Both the position numbers and the translations under genes were made by a program. A DNA stretch of 50,385 nucleotides from JBEIDK01 sp040383485 (GTDB taxonomy: Bacteria > Bacteroidota > Bacteroidia > UBA4408), in assembly GCA_040383485.1 (NCBI GenBank), contig JBEIDK010000007.1, positions 1 through 50,385 of the forward strand, read 5' to 3'. Shown in pieces: positions 1 to 9,062 of this stretch. Within the stretch, counting starts at the first letter, position 1. Each line of letters opens with the position of its first letter. Under the pieces are notes generated by a model that did not search any database, had not been told where the DNA came from, and worked only from the letters and a program-made list of their open reading frames with translations.

Positions 1-1599
1 AAATCTGCCTATGATGCCCACGCTATCAACCGTTAATGAATCGCAAAAAGTATCCACACATCCATTCGAATTAATGGTCAAACAAATACCGTATGTTCCA
101 GCTTGCTGATAGGTATAACTCGGAAATGCTCCATTAATGATTGAGTTTGGTCCATCGTCAAAATTCCAAGTAAATTGTGGATTTAAGGCAGTAACCATAT
201 TTACAATTCCAATATAATAAGGCTGCAATTGCGTATAAACAAAATAGGCTTGGCATGAATCAGCAATGCTTGCAGTATCACTTATTACAATTTGCTGGCA
301 AAGGCTATCGTTACATAAATAAGGATTTACACTATCTCTAACGGTAAGACATACATTATAAGTTCCAGCATTCGTATAGTAATGTTGTGTATTTTTAAAG
401 TTGGAAAAATTGCCATCTCCAAAATCCCATTTGTAATTAGAATGATTGGGATTATTGCTCGTTGTACCATCAATAACATATAGTTGCTTTCCAACACTAA
501 TATGATTAAAATTTACATCACAATAATTAACTGTAGGTGTTTGAGGTATTGCTATTGTATCGTAGCTGATGCAGCTATAGCCATTGTAAAAAATGGTGAG
601 CGTAACATTTAGCGTATCAATATTTATTGATTGTAAATAGGCTATGCTTATATCAACAGTTGGTGATTGTATTGTATCGCCATTGCTCAGATACCAAGTA
701 TAAATAACATTGGGTACACTTAAATTGGTATATAAATGTAAATTGTCACCTGTTATTGTACTGTAAAAATTGCAGTTCACATTTGGCGTGATGCTACTCA
801 CAATTATTGTATCATAACTTTGGCAAACAACTACGCCAGAGTTATTAAGGGTAGTAGCGGTTAAATAATAAGTTCCTAAATTATTATATGCATGGGTTAC
901 TATATTTCCTGTTGTTGTGAAGCCATTACCAAAATTCCAAGTAGTTGTGTTACCTGCAACAGGATTGTTAATGCTAGCTACAATTAAATTGTTGGTTTGT
1001 TGAATGCTGTCGCTGCAAGATGGAATATAGCCGGGATTAACAGCATAAATAGTATTACTGCAACTGGTTCCTAAAGTTGTAGAACCAGTTAAGATTACTT
1101 GAATACTATCAATATTGCCTGTATAATAATTGAGTTGCTGGCCTCCAATTAATTGTCCATTGATGTTCCATACAAACTGCGCTGGAACAAGGTTTCCTGC
1201 TAAAGAAGTATATAAAGTATCATTGCTAAAATAGTAATTAAAGTTGCAATTTGGAGATGGGGGAGGAGGCAATGAAAAGGTGAAGGTGGTGCATGATTCG
1301 CAAATAACTACTTGATTTATTAAGTCAACAATTTTTAAGCAAACAGAGTGCGTATCAACATCATTGATGGTGCTTTGGAAATTGGCAATGTGCCCTCCAG
1401 TAATATTGGTGAGTACATTAGTTGTATCTACAATGTAAATATAAGCAAAGGTACTTAGCGTATCTGTAGCTGTAAAATTAGCTACAAAGTTGCTATTGTC
1501 AATGTTTATATTAAAGGTACAGTTTTGCGCATCAATATACTTGACTGTGCAAAATTGTATGATGAATAATAGGATTGTAATTTTTTGTTTCATTTTCAT
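1..1599 (-). CDS. Secreted PKD-repeat protein, C-terminus beyond left edge
   Basis: An open frame of 533 codons runs without a stop from an ATG at 1599 to the window edge, so only the N-terminal part is seen. It begins MKMKQK, and a second ATG lies two codons in. The hydrophobic segment ILLFIIQFC followed by a polar DAQNC region looks like a signal peptide. At least three PKD-type cores are visible: FGNGF near residue 223, FGDGN near 392 and FDDGP near 481, each followed by the usual G-T-Y strand. A short poly-proline stretch (LPPPPSP) separates the N-terminal part from the repeats. Such proteins in Bacteroidota are surface or secreted adhesin-like proteins, normally ending in a T9SS sorting domain; that end is outside the window. 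The precise role is unknown. Confidence 0.85.
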   Translation of the reverse strand, partial: MKMKQKITILLFIIQFCTVKYIDAQNCTFNINIDNSNFVANFTATDTLSTFAYIYIVDTTNVLTNITGGHIANFQSTINDVDTHSVCLKIVDLINQVVICESCTTFTFSLPPPPSPNCNFNYYFSNDTLYTSLAGNLVPAQFVWNINGQLIGGQQLNYYTGNIDSIQVILTGSTTLGTSCSNTIYAVNPGYIPSCSDSIQQTNNLIVASINNPVAGNTTTWNFGNGFTTTGNIVTHAYNNLGTYYLTATTLNNSGVVVCQSYDTIIVSSITPNVNCNFYSTITGDNLHLYTNLSVPNVIYTWYLSNGDTIQSPTVDISIAYLQSINIDTLNVTLTIFYNGYSCISYDTIAIPQTPTVNYCDVNFNHISVGKQLYVIDGTTSNNPNHSNYKWDFGDGNFSNFKNTQHYYTNAGTYNVCLTVRDSVNPYLCNDSLCQQIVISDTASIADSCQAYFVYTQLQPYYIGIVNMVTALNPQFTWNFDDGPNSIINGAFPSYTYQQAGTYGICLTINSNGCVDTFCDSLTVDSVGIIGRF

Positions 1600-1743
1600 T
1601 ATGTTTTACTTCCAATCATGGAATAAAAATTCTTAATTAATTGGTTATGCATATACACACGTATATGATTTTAAAATGGTTTACTAAGATGATAAAAATA
1701 GTTTTAAATAATTGATATTTAACGAATAAGGTTTTATTATTTC

Positions 1744-2613
1744 TTATTCAAAGGGTTCAATATGCACTAAAACATGACCCAACTGAGGAAGTTGTTCGCG
1801 TAACGTATCTTTTAGTTTATGTGCTAAATCATGTCCTTGCTTTACTGTAATATTTGCATCAACAGTTGCATGCAACTCCACATGAAATTGCATTCCGGCT
1901 TTGCGAATAAAACATTTTTCGGTATCTATAATTCCATCAACAGTTTTAGCAATTATATTAATATCTACACATAGTTCATCATAAAAATGCTCATCCATAA
2001 TTTCACCTAGTGCAGGTCTGAATATTTTATAACAGTTGTATAAAATAAATCCTGAAGATAATAATGCAGCCCAATCGTCGGCCGACTCATATCCTTTTCC
2101 CATAAAAAGCGCAATGGATATTCCGATAAATGCCGAAACAGAAGTAATTGCATCGCTTCGGTGGTGCCATGCATCGGCCTTTAACGATGAGCTATTTGTT
2201 TCTTTACTTTTTTTAATCACAAAACGATAAGAAATCTCTTTCCAAATAATTATGGCAGCAAGTATTATCAGTGTAAATGGCTTTGGTAAATCATGGGGTG
2301 TTCTAATATTTTCAATGCTTTCATATGCAATAATGGTGGCCGAAATAATTAAAAAGCCAACCACTAAAAAGGTAATTAAAGGTTCTATTCTGCCATGCCC
2401 ATAAGGATGGTTTTCGTCTGCTGGTTTGTTGGCATATTTAAGTCCAAATAATACTAAGAAGGAAGCGAAAATATCGGTTGTCGATTCAATTGCATCAGCA
2501 ATGAGTGCGTATGAATTGCCAAAAAAGCCAGCAAGCCCTTTAATAAGCGCCAATGCCGAATTGCTGATGATACTAAAGTATGTGGCCTTTACAGCTTTTT
2601 CATGGTTGGGCAT
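1744..2613 (-). CDS. Cation diffusion facilitator (CDF/FieF-type) metal exporter
   Basis: 289 aa, the usual length of the FieF/CDF family of inner-membrane proton-coupled exporters of divalent metals such as Zn2+ and Fe2+. The TM2 metal site reads ExxxD (E43, D47), where FieF has DxxxD. The TM5 site HxxxD is present at H150/D154. The family-typical cytoplasmic loop containing HPYGHGR follows TM2. The C-terminal third is the soluble ferredoxin-like dimerisation domain with several His residues (for example HVELHATVD). The start ATG at 2613 gives MPNHEKAV with TM1 immediately after. Family assignment is firm; the transported metal cannot be decided from sequence, and the Asp-to-Glu change at the first site could affect metal choice. 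Confidence 0.92.
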   Translation of the reverse strand: MPNHEKAVKATYFSIISNSALALIKGLAGFFGNSYALIADAIESTTDIFASFLVLFGLKYANKPADENHPYGHGRIEPLITFLVVGFLIISATIIAYESIENIRTPHDLPKPFTLIILAAIIIWKEISYRFVIKKSKETNSSSLKADAWHHRSDAITSVSAFIGISIALFMGKGYESADDWAALLSSGFILYNCYKIFRPALGEIMDEHFYDELCVDINIIAKTVDGIIDTEKCFIRKAGMQFHVELHATVDANITVKQGHDLAHKLKDTLREQLPQLGHVLVHIEPFE

Positions 2614-2651
2614 ATTGCTGTTTTTTAGTGCTTTGCATAATTAGTATAAAA

Positions 2652-3425
2652 TTAAACTTCTAAGTTTAGAGTATTTTTATTTAAAGCATGCAATTTCTTG
2701 TATTTTAAATAGGTAGCATAGGCTGAAATTCTAGAAATTCTAAATCCTGTAACCCCATCTAAAATACCAAGTTTGAAAATATAATCACGAACAAATTTAT
2801 GAATTGGATTTAAGCAGATTTTTAGAATATTCGATTTGATTCCTTTTTCATGATATGCCTTTGCTGATATGCTTGTAAAGTACTCTATCTGCTTATAATG
2901 ATCTTCTAAACTATTGTAGCTGTAATGTAAAATATCTCCTTTTAGGTGGTTTGTTTTGGAACCTTTTATCATCATAAATTCGTCGTGCGGATTTATTCCG
3001 GCCCATTTACCTTTCGTACTGTCCCATAATCTAAACTTAACATCAGGGTACCAACCGCAATGTCGCACCCAATGCCCACAATAATTTGTTAATCTATTCA
3101 TACTATAGCCATCACAATTCCAATTTTGCTTGGCATTTAATATTTCTTTTTCAAGCGTTTTGTCAATTGCTTCATCAGCATCAATTGAAAAAACATGTTC
3201 GTACTTTGCTTGGGTAATAGCAAAGTTCTTTTGTTGAATATGTCCTTCAAAGGCATGTTCAATAAACCTAACACCAAGTTCGTTACAAATTTTTCGTGTA
3301 TTATCTTTTGAGAAAGAATCAACGACAACAATATCATCAGCAATATTTTTTACTGAAGTAATGCAGCGTTCAATATTTTTTTCTTCATTAAATGTAATGA
3401 TAACAACACTCAGTTTAATAATCAT
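2652..3425 (-). CDS. Family 2 glycosyltransferase, WaaE/KdtX-like
   Basis: 257 aa GT-A glycosyltransferase. The N-terminus has the GT2 nucleotide-binding start (SVVIITFNEEKNI, residues 6-18), VVVDSFSKD around residue 36, and a DAD metal/nucleotide motif at 82-84. Overall pattern, including QQKNFAI and SIDADE, matches the lipopolysaccharide-core beta-glucosyltransferase WaaE (KdtX) group, which transfers glucose to inner-core heptose. The specific acceptor in this organism is not known. The ATG at 3425 directly abuts the stop codon of the DUF423 gene upstream on the same strand (TAA then ATG), so the two are probably co-transcribed and translationally coupled. Confidence 0.88.
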   Translation of the reverse strand: MIIKLSVVIITFNEEKNIERCITSVKNIADDIVVVDSFSKDNTRKICNELGVRFIEHAFEGHIQQKNFAITQAKYEHVFSIDADEAIDKTLEKEILNAKQNWNCDGYSMNRLTNYCGHWVRHCGWYPDVKFRLWDSTKGKWAGINPHDEFMMIKGSKTNHLKGDILHYSYNSLEDHYKQIEYFTSISAKAYHEKGIKSNILKICLNPIHKFVRDYIFKLGILDGVTGFRISRISAYATYLKYKKLHALNKNTLNLEV

Positions 3426-3833
3426 TTAATTCTTAACTGGTTTAAACATATAAACTGCAATATTGAGCCAAGCAGCAATAAACGAAAGGCCACCTATTGG
3501 TGCTATTGCTCCGAGCCAATTCATATTTTCATTGCCCTGCAATCTAAAGTAGGTAAGTAAATATAATGAGCCGGAAAACAAGATGATTCCTATTATAAAT
3601 AAATAAAAACTTCTTTTTAATTTTAATTCAAGGTCATTATAATGTAACATTAAAAAGGCAAGCATGAATATCGCAAAACTATGGTAGAGCTGGTATTTAA
3701 CGCCAGTATCAAAAGTTATTAAATATTCACTTTTTAGTGAGTCCTTTAAACCATGGGCACCAAATGCTCCTAGAGCTACAGATATTGCAATACTTAAAGA
3801 GGCTATGCCAAAATATTTTTTATGCTTATTCAT
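3426..3833 (-). CDS. DUF423 family small membrane protein
   Basis: About 135 aa with four predicted membrane helices. The conserved DUF423 (YgdD-like) N-terminus is visible: GAFGAHGLK after the first helix, then a GVKYQLYHSFA segment. The family is widespread and its molecular function is undefined. The frame can be extended two codons to a GTG at 3839, but ATG at 3833 (MNKHKKYFG) is preferred. It lies directly upstream of the glycosyltransferase with no intergenic space. Confidence 0.88.
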   Translation of the reverse strand: MNKHKKYFGIASLSIAISVALGAFGAHGLKDSLKSEYLITFDTGVKYQLYHSFAIFMLAFLMLHYNDLELKLKRSFYLFIIGIILFSGSLYLLTYFRLQGNENMNWLGAIAPIGGLSFIAAWLNIAVYMFKPVKN

Positions 3834-3839
3834 TATCAC

Positions 3840-4043
3840 AACAATACGAAACTTTTTTATTACCTGAAGATGCCCAATGTAATGTTCGAAATTATTTTTT
3901 TGTAACGCTTTACCAATTCCTTAGTATTATATTAAGGCAAGAGAGTGTCCAAGCATGTTTTTTGTTAATGCGGATGAAGAAATTGAATAGTTTTTTTTAA
4001 TACCAAAACTTCAATAAAGTAGTTTTAAACAGGCTCTAAGTTA
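3840..4043. other. Intergenic stretch, no supported gene
   Basis: Between the DUF423 gene and the inverted-repeat element I see no convincing gene. On the plus strand a frame from within DUF423 runs to 4000 and reads like protein in part (YETFLLPEDAQ), but it has no independent start and no family I recognise; it may be chance or gene debris. Confidence 0.4.
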
Positions 4044-4210
4044 AACCCAGATTACACGTTAGAAATGCTATTACAACGCAAAACCCCTTCAAAATATGAA
4101 GTAAACAACTTTTTCTCATGCATCATATATTCAATATGATTTATTTGTAAAAGTTCATATTTATTGGGCTTTGGCGCTTCACTACGAACCCCTAACGCCT
4201 AATCTGAGTT
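4044..4210. mobile_element. MITE-like inverted-repeat element, copy 1 (167 bp)
   Basis: The segment starts AACCCAGATTACACGTTAG and ends with its imperfect inverse (right end read on the minus strand: AACTCAGATTAGGCGTTAG), giving about 19-bp terminal inverted repeats. A second copy lies at 13291-13458; aligned by eye the two differ at about 11 positions plus one indel, roughly 93% identical, while flanking DNA is unrelated. An inner dyad (ATCATAT / ATATGAT) lies near the middle. On the minus strand a short frame ending in LRCNSISNV then stop is open in copy 1. No transposase is present, and I see no clear target-site duplication. This fits a non-autonomous MITE moved by a transposase elsewhere in the genome. 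Confidence 0.75.
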
Positions 4211-4340
4211 AAATTGTAATTCATTATCACCTTGGGGTTGTCTATTATAACTTATTTATATACGCCGAAAAAAAAGTAGAATAAAAGACTGTAACTATAA
4301 AAAAGCAAGTTGAATTTTTAAATTAAATTATCAATTTAAC

Positions 4341-5297
4341 TTAATAATACTGAATATCTCTTTTTATAATATTTTTAGGAATGTTATGATGTTTGGTTGT
4401 ACGTTCAATCCAATTGCCTTGGGCATCATATTTATATTCGTAAATAATAGATTCAGTTGTTTTTTTATTTGAAAGATATTTTTCCTCTTGAATCATATTG
4501 TTTTTTTCATCAAACTTGTAGTTATAATCACCCTCTAAAACACCTGATGCACCGAAACTACTAAATTGTATATTATTGTTACTCGCATCGAATTTATAAA
4601 CATATTTTACTGAAATGTTTCCACTTAGGTCAAAGCTGGTTTGTTCTAGCATATTGCCATTTCTATCAAATATTTCGACCTTTGATTTATATTTACTTTG
4701 AGTGTTATTTAATACAATTGTTGAATCTGTTACTTTTTTTGTAATCTCCGCATCATATTCATAATTTGAAGTTTTAATTAGATTATTATCAATATAAACT
4801 AATTCTTGTTTTACTCTGCCTTCATCAGTATAGCTGAATTTACTCTGTAGGTTCTGTGCATTTTTGCTTTCAGTTATTGTTTCAATTAAATAACCTTTAG
4901 AATCGTAAATGTTATTTGCTTTGTTAGTTATATTTTCGGTAGTGTCAAATTCTGAAATAGTAACAATTCTGTTTTTTGAGTCGTACTCTAGCGTTTTTTT
5001 ATAAAGTACTTTACCATTTTTATCAAATAGTTTTCTCAATGCAATATAACCTTGCTCATTAAATAGTAAATACTCGTCAGTATAATAGTTATAGTATCGC
5101 TTGAACCCAATATTTTCATCGTTAATAAAAAACTCCTCTCTGAAATATTTTACCTTTCCGAACAAATTATTCATCTCTAAATCGGTTTTAATCTCCTTAG
5201 CTTTAATACTCAACTTATCATTAATCTGAGCTTCACTATTGAAACCAATGGCTAAAAGAATGATGAATATTGGAAATATTAATTTACGGACAATCAT
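4341..5297 (-). CDS. Exported YD-repeat-like hypothetical protein
   Basis: About 318 aa from the ATG at 5297. That start places a clean signal peptide at the front (MIVRKLIFPIFIILLAIGF, then NSEAQ). A longer frame from an ATG at 5333 adds 12 residues lacking signal character, so it is less likely. The mature part is built of degenerate repeats of about 20-25 residues with Y-E-Y-D / D-x-x-G-N cores (for example YEYDAE, YKFDEKNN, YKYDAQGNWIE), resembling the YD/RHS-type beta repeats common in Bacteroidota surface proteins. There is no T9SS sorting domain at the C-terminus, so it is probably periplasmic or outer-membrane associated. Function unknown. Confidence 0.75.
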   Translation of the reverse strand: MIVRKLIFPIFIILLAIGFNSEAQINDKLSIKAKEIKTDLEMNNLFGKVKYFREEFFINDENIGFKRYYNYYTDEYLLFNEQGYIALRKLFDKNGKVLYKKTLEYDSKNRIVTISEFDTTENITNKANNIYDSKGYLIETITESKNAQNLQSKFSYTDEGRVKQELVYIDNNLIKTSNYEYDAEITKKVTDSTIVLNNTQSKYKSKVEIFDRNGNMLEQTSFDLSGNISVKYVYKFDASNNNIQFSSFGASGVLEGDYNYKFDEKNNMIQEEKYLSNKKTTESIIYEYKYDAQGNWIERTTKHHNIPKNIIKRDIQYY

Positions 5298-5436
5298 AAA
5301 ACAATGGAACTGAATTTTTGTGCAAAATAGCATAAATTATTTTAATCAAAGATTAACTTTAATAACAATTTACAATTAATGATTAGTGATTAGTGATAAT
5401 TATCAAAAAATTAAATTTACTCAATTTAAAGTGGTA

Positions 5437-5778
5437 TTAGATAAATTCTCCCTTTTCGAAGTAACTAACTACGGCCTGCCTCATTAAATGATTTTGTTGC
5501 AATGGTTTTAAAAATGGTAACTTTTCGGTTGCTTTAAAGTGAGGCCAGCCTTCGGCGTCGAAAGTATCAAATTCATAATAACCGAATTGCATTAAAAGTG
5601 TACAAACAGCAACATGCATAACATCAAGCTTTTGAGCTTTGTTAAACTGCCTATATTTACCACCAAGTTCTTGCACGCCAATCATGAATAGAATATTCTG
5701 AACATCGGGCTTTTCGCCATAAAGCGTTTCAAGTTTTTCAAGAAGTACCTTCCATTTATCTTCGAATTCAACATCCAT
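5437..5778 (-). CDS. Small conserved hypothetical protein downstream of lon
   Basis: 113 aa, predicted soluble and mostly helical, with no signal peptide. Visible features are an acidic start (MDVEFEDKW), an LYGEKPDVQNILFMIGVQELG segment and an aromatic-rich middle (FGYYEFDTFDAEGWPHF). I recognise it only as the type of small cytoplasmic protein often found next to lon in Bacteroidota; no function is known to me. It begins six bases after the lon stop on the same strand, so it is almost certainly in the lon operon. Confidence 0.75.
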   Translation of the reverse strand: MDVEFEDKWKVLLEKLETLYGEKPDVQNILFMIGVQELGGKYRQFNKAQKLDVMHVAVCTLLMQFGYYEFDTFDAEGWPHFKATEKLPFLKPLQQNHLMRQAVVSYFEKGEFI

Positions 5779-5784
5779 TATTTT

Positions 5785-8277
5785 TTATTTTTTTTTGATA
5801 GTAGTACTGTTAACAAGTTTGAAATTTATTGCATTAGGCACTAACTCTTTAAGTAGCGCTAATTCAATAACTTGATGCATTTCAGTAACAAATTTAAAGT
5901 TCATATTATTTATATACGAAGCTTTAATTTCTTCAATATCTTTCTTGTTATCTGCGCATAATATAATTTCTTCGATACCTGCTCGTTTTGCAGCTAGAAT
6001 TTTTTCTTTAATACCTCCAACAGGTAACACTTTACCTCTCAAAGTTATTTCTCCAGTCATGGCTAACTTATTTTTTACTTTACGTTGCGTTAAGGCTGAG
6101 GTAAGAGCTGTAAGCATAGTTATACCCGCACTCGGGCCATCTTTCGGGGTAGCACCTTCAGGCACGTGCACATGAATGTTCCATTCCTCAAAGGTACTTG
6201 GCAGTATACCAAACTTATCAGCATGTGATTTTAAATATTCTAATGCTATAACTGCGCTTTCTTTCATAACTGCGCCAAGGTTACCAGTTAAGGTTAATTT
6301 ACCACCGCTTTTGCCGCCTTTACTTAAACTAACTTCAATAAATAAAATATCGCCACCTACTGGTGTCCAAGCCAATCCTGTAACTACTCCTGCTATATTG
6401 TTATCAGTATATTTTTCTTTGTGGAAAACTTCAGAACCTAAAATATTTTTCACATCTTCAATAGACATTTTTACGTTGTGCTTTTCACGCATAGCTACAA
6501 CCTTTGCTCTATTACGAATAACTTTAGCTACTTGCTTGTCTAATGCACGAACCCCACTTTCTCTTGTATAACGGTCAGCAATAAATTCTATTACATCATT
6601 TGTAAAGATTACTTGCTTTTTATTTAATCCATGGTCTTCAATTTGTTTTGGAATAAGATGATTTTTAGCAATTTCAACTTTTTCTTCAATCGTATATCCA
6701 GTAATGTCAATAATCTCCATTCTATCGCGCAACGCAGGTTGTATTGATTGCAGGCTATTTGCAGTTGCAATAAAAAGCACCTTACTTAAATCATAGTCCA
6801 TTTCTACATAGTTATCGTAAAAAGTACCATTTTGTTCTGGGTCTAAAACTTCAAGTAAAGCTGATGAAGGGTCACCATGAAAATTATTTCCAACCTTATC
6901 TATTTCATCTAAAATAAATACTGGATTTGATGTTTTTGCTTTTTTAAGATTCTGCAGAATGCGGCCAGGCATTGCACCAATATAAGTTTTACGGTGTCCT
7001 CTAATTTCACTTTCATCCTTTAGGCCTCCTAAACTCATTCTAACAAAACTTCTACCCAAAGCCTTTGCAACAGATTTTCCTAATGATGTTTTACCAACTC
7101 CAGGAGGACCATACAAACATATAATAGGAGACTTTAAATCACCTTTCAATTTTAGAACCGCTAAATATTCGATAATTCTTTCCTTTACTTTTTCTAAACC
7201 ATAATGATCCTTGTCTAGGACTTTTTGAGCATGTTTTAAATCAAAATTATCAGCTGTAAAGGTATCCCATGGAAGGTCTAAAATTGTTTCAATATAATTT
7301 ACTTGCACACTATATTCGGCACTATTCGGGTGCATGCGTTTAAGCTTCTCATATTCTTTTCTAAATTGTTTCTCTACTTCTGGCTTCCATTTCATTTCTT
7401 TGGCTCTTGCGTCAAAGTCCTCAATTTGCTGTTCATTACTACCACCTCCAAGTTCTTCTTGAATTGTCTTTAACTGTTGATTCAAAAGATAATCACGTTG
7501 CTGCTTATCTAAGTCTACTTTTACCTTGCTTTGAATTTGATTTTTTAATTCAAGCATTTGAATCTCTTTCGTCAAATGCTCTAATATTGAATTTGCAGCT
7601 GCTTTTAAATTATTTTCTTCTAACAATTTTTGTTTGTCTGCCACAGGAACATTCATGTTGCTAGCAATAAAGTTGATAAGAAACGATGTGCTATCTATAT
7701 TTTTTAAGGCAAAGCTTGCTTCTGACGGTATATGAGGAGAGAGTTTAATTATTTGTAAAGCATTGTCTTTAATGGAGCTTACTAATGCCTCAAACTCTTT
7801 GTCATTTTTTGCAGGTGTTTTTTCTTTTACCTTTTTTATGGTGGCTTTAATGTAAGGCTCTGTTTGTATAGCAGCTCCAATTTCAAATTTACGTTTGCCT
7901 TGAATAATTACTGTAGTATTGCCTTCTGGCATTCTTAATACCTTGAGAACTTGAGCAATTGTGCCAACTTTATTTAAATCCTCAATTTTAGGATCTTCAT
8001 TTTTGTCATCTTTTTGCGATACAACACCAATTATTTTGTTGCCTTTATTGGCATCTTTTATTAGTTCAATTGATTTGTCTCTTCCGACTGTAATCGGAAT
8101 TACGACACCTGGAAAAAGAACAGTGTTTCTTAAAGGTAAAATCGGTAATTCATCTGGAAAAACTTCATTATTCATTTGTTCTTCATCATCTGCACTCAGC
8201 AAGGGAATAAATTCTGTGTCCTCATCAATTATTTCATTAAATCCAATATTGATGATAGTGTTATCTTTATCGTTCAT
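5785..8277 (-). CDS. lon: Lon protease (endopeptidase La)
   Basis: 830 aa ATP-dependent cytoplasmic serine protease that degrades misfolded and regulatory proteins. The order of domains is complete: LON substrate-binding N-domain (from about residue 43, ELPILPLRNTVLFPG), a coiled-coil region, AAA+ ATPase with Walker A GPPGVGKTS at 390-398 and Walker B FILDEIDK, and the C-terminal protease domain. The Ser-Lys dyad is intact: Ser716 in PKDGPSAGIT and Lys759 in GGIKEK. About 40 acidic residues precede the N-domain, which is usual in this phylum. The gene is divergent from the YigZ-family gene across a 157-bp spacer. Confidence 0.98.
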   Translation of the reverse strand: MNDKDNTIINIGFNEIIDEDTEFIPLLSADDEEQMNNEVFPDELPILPLRNTVLFPGVVIPITVGRDKSIELIKDANKGNKIIGVVSQKDDKNEDPKIEDLNKVGTIAQVLKVLRMPEGNTTVIIQGKRKFEIGAAIQTEPYIKATIKKVKEKTPAKNDKEFEALVSSIKDNALQIIKLSPHIPSEASFALKNIDSTSFLINFIASNMNVPVADKQKLLEENNLKAAANSILEHLTKEIQMLELKNQIQSKVKVDLDKQQRDYLLNQQLKTIQEELGGGSNEQQIEDFDARAKEMKWKPEVEKQFRKEYEKLKRMHPNSAEYSVQVNYIETILDLPWDTFTADNFDLKHAQKVLDKDHYGLEKVKERIIEYLAVLKLKGDLKSPIICLYGPPGVGKTSLGKSVAKALGRSFVRMSLGGLKDESEIRGHRKTYIGAMPGRILQNLKKAKTSNPVFILDEIDKVGNNFHGDPSSALLEVLDPEQNGTFYDNYVEMDYDLSKVLFIATANSLQSIQPALRDRMEIIDITGYTIEEKVEIAKNHLIPKQIEDHGLNKKQVIFTNDVIEFIADRYTRESGVRALDKQVAKVIRNRAKVVAMREKHNVKMSIEDVKNILGSEVFHKEKYTDNNIAGVVTGLAWTPVGGDILFIEVSLSKGGKSGGKLTLTGNLGAVMKESAVIALEYLKSHADKFGILPSTFEEWNIHVHVPEGATPKDGPSAGITMLTALTSALTQRKVKNKLAMTGEITLRGKVLPVGGIKEKILAAKRAGIEEIILCADNKKDIEEIKASYINNMNFKFVTEMHQVIELALLKELVPNAINFKLVNSTTIKKK

Positions 8278-8322
8278 ATTTTTAAAGTCAATGTGTCAGT
8301 TAATAATCGTTTTTATTAATTT

Positions 8323-8359
8323 TTTGGCAATTTATAACTAATAAATTATAATATTTTTG
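8323..8359 (+). promoter_or_regulatory. Possible promoter for the YigZ-family gene
   Basis: TATTTTTG at 8352-8359 matches the Bacteroidota -7 element TAnnTTTG, and a TTTG lies at 8323-8326. The 25-bp gap is longer than the usual ~19, so only the -7 box is convincing. The gene starts at 8435. Confidence 0.35.
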
Positions 8360-8434
8360 CGGACATGCTCATTGGCAATAGATATGCCAAAATCTTAAAT
8401 TGTAAATGTGTAGTTGAAATATTTTATAAATTAA

Positions 8435-9043
8435 ATGAAAGTAGATTCTTATAAAACCATTGAAATTATAAGTAATGCTGAGTTTACTGATAAGTCAAGT
8501 CGCTTCATTGCAATTGCGTTTCCCACTAAAAGTGTTGAAGTTTTCAAATTAAAACTAAGTGAAATAAAATTGGAACATTCAAAAGCGGTGCATCATTGTT
8601 TTGCATATAGAATAGGGACTGATAAAAATAATTACAGAAGCAATGATGATGGGGAGCCAAGTGGAAGTGCAGGAAAACCTATTTTAGGACAAATTGATTC
8701 ATTTGGGTTAACTAATATAGCAATTGTTGTAGTTAGATATTTTGGAGGCATTCTGCTTGGTGTTCCTGGTTTAATTAACGCTTACAAAACAGTTTCAAAA
8801 CAAGCATTAGAAAATTCAAAAATAATTAGCATTGAGCTTGAGGAGTTTTTTTTGATTGAAACAATTTATGAGGAGCTTAACTTAATTTTGAATTGGGCTA
8901 AGCGGTTCGGAATTTCAATAGTTTCAAAAGAAGTTGACATTGACTGTAAAATTGTAGTTTCAATTCCAATACAAAAAATTGAAGTATGCATAGGAGAACT
9001 TAATAGAGAAGTGAAAATAAAAAAAATAGATAATCACTTATAG
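8435..9043 (+). CDS. YigZ/IMPACT family protein
   Basis: 202 aa, the standard size of the bacterial YigZ family (UPF0029 N-terminal domain plus a ferredoxin-like C-terminal domain). Diagnostic segments are present: SSRFIAIAFP near residue 20, HHCFAYRIG, the DDGEPSGSAGKPIL signature and VVVRYFGGILLG. The family glycine motif after that reads GVPGL here, where GTGGL or GVGGL is more usual. The eukaryotic relative IMPACT regulates GCN2; the bacterial role is unsettled. It is a single gene, convergent with the ABC fusion gene, whose continued frame ends only 19 bp away. Confidence 0.9.
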   Translation: MKVDSYKTIEIISNAEFTDKSSRFIAIAFPTKSVEVFKLKLSEIKLEHSKAVHHCFAYRIGTDKNNYRSNDDGEPSGSAGKPILGQIDSFGLTNIAIVVVRYFGGILLGVPGLINAYKTVSKQALENSKIISIELEEFFLIETIYEELNLILNWAKRFGISIVSKEVDIDCKIVVSIPIQKIEVCIGELNREVKIKKIDNHL

Positions 9044-9062
9044 GTAATAAGAATTGCTTATT

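Noticed and set aside
3737..4000. 87-codon plus-strand frame as a gene or transposase remnant
   Set aside because: The first third is antisense to DUF423, it has no own start signal, and no motif is recognisable.
4044..4210. Possible CRISPR repeat or tRNA-like structure
   Set aside because: Only two widely separated copies, no spacers, and termini are inverted repeats; fits a MITE-like element better.
5945..6571. Two plus-strand open frames opposite lon
   Set aside because: They lie wholly within the conserved protease domain of lon and have no independent sequence character.
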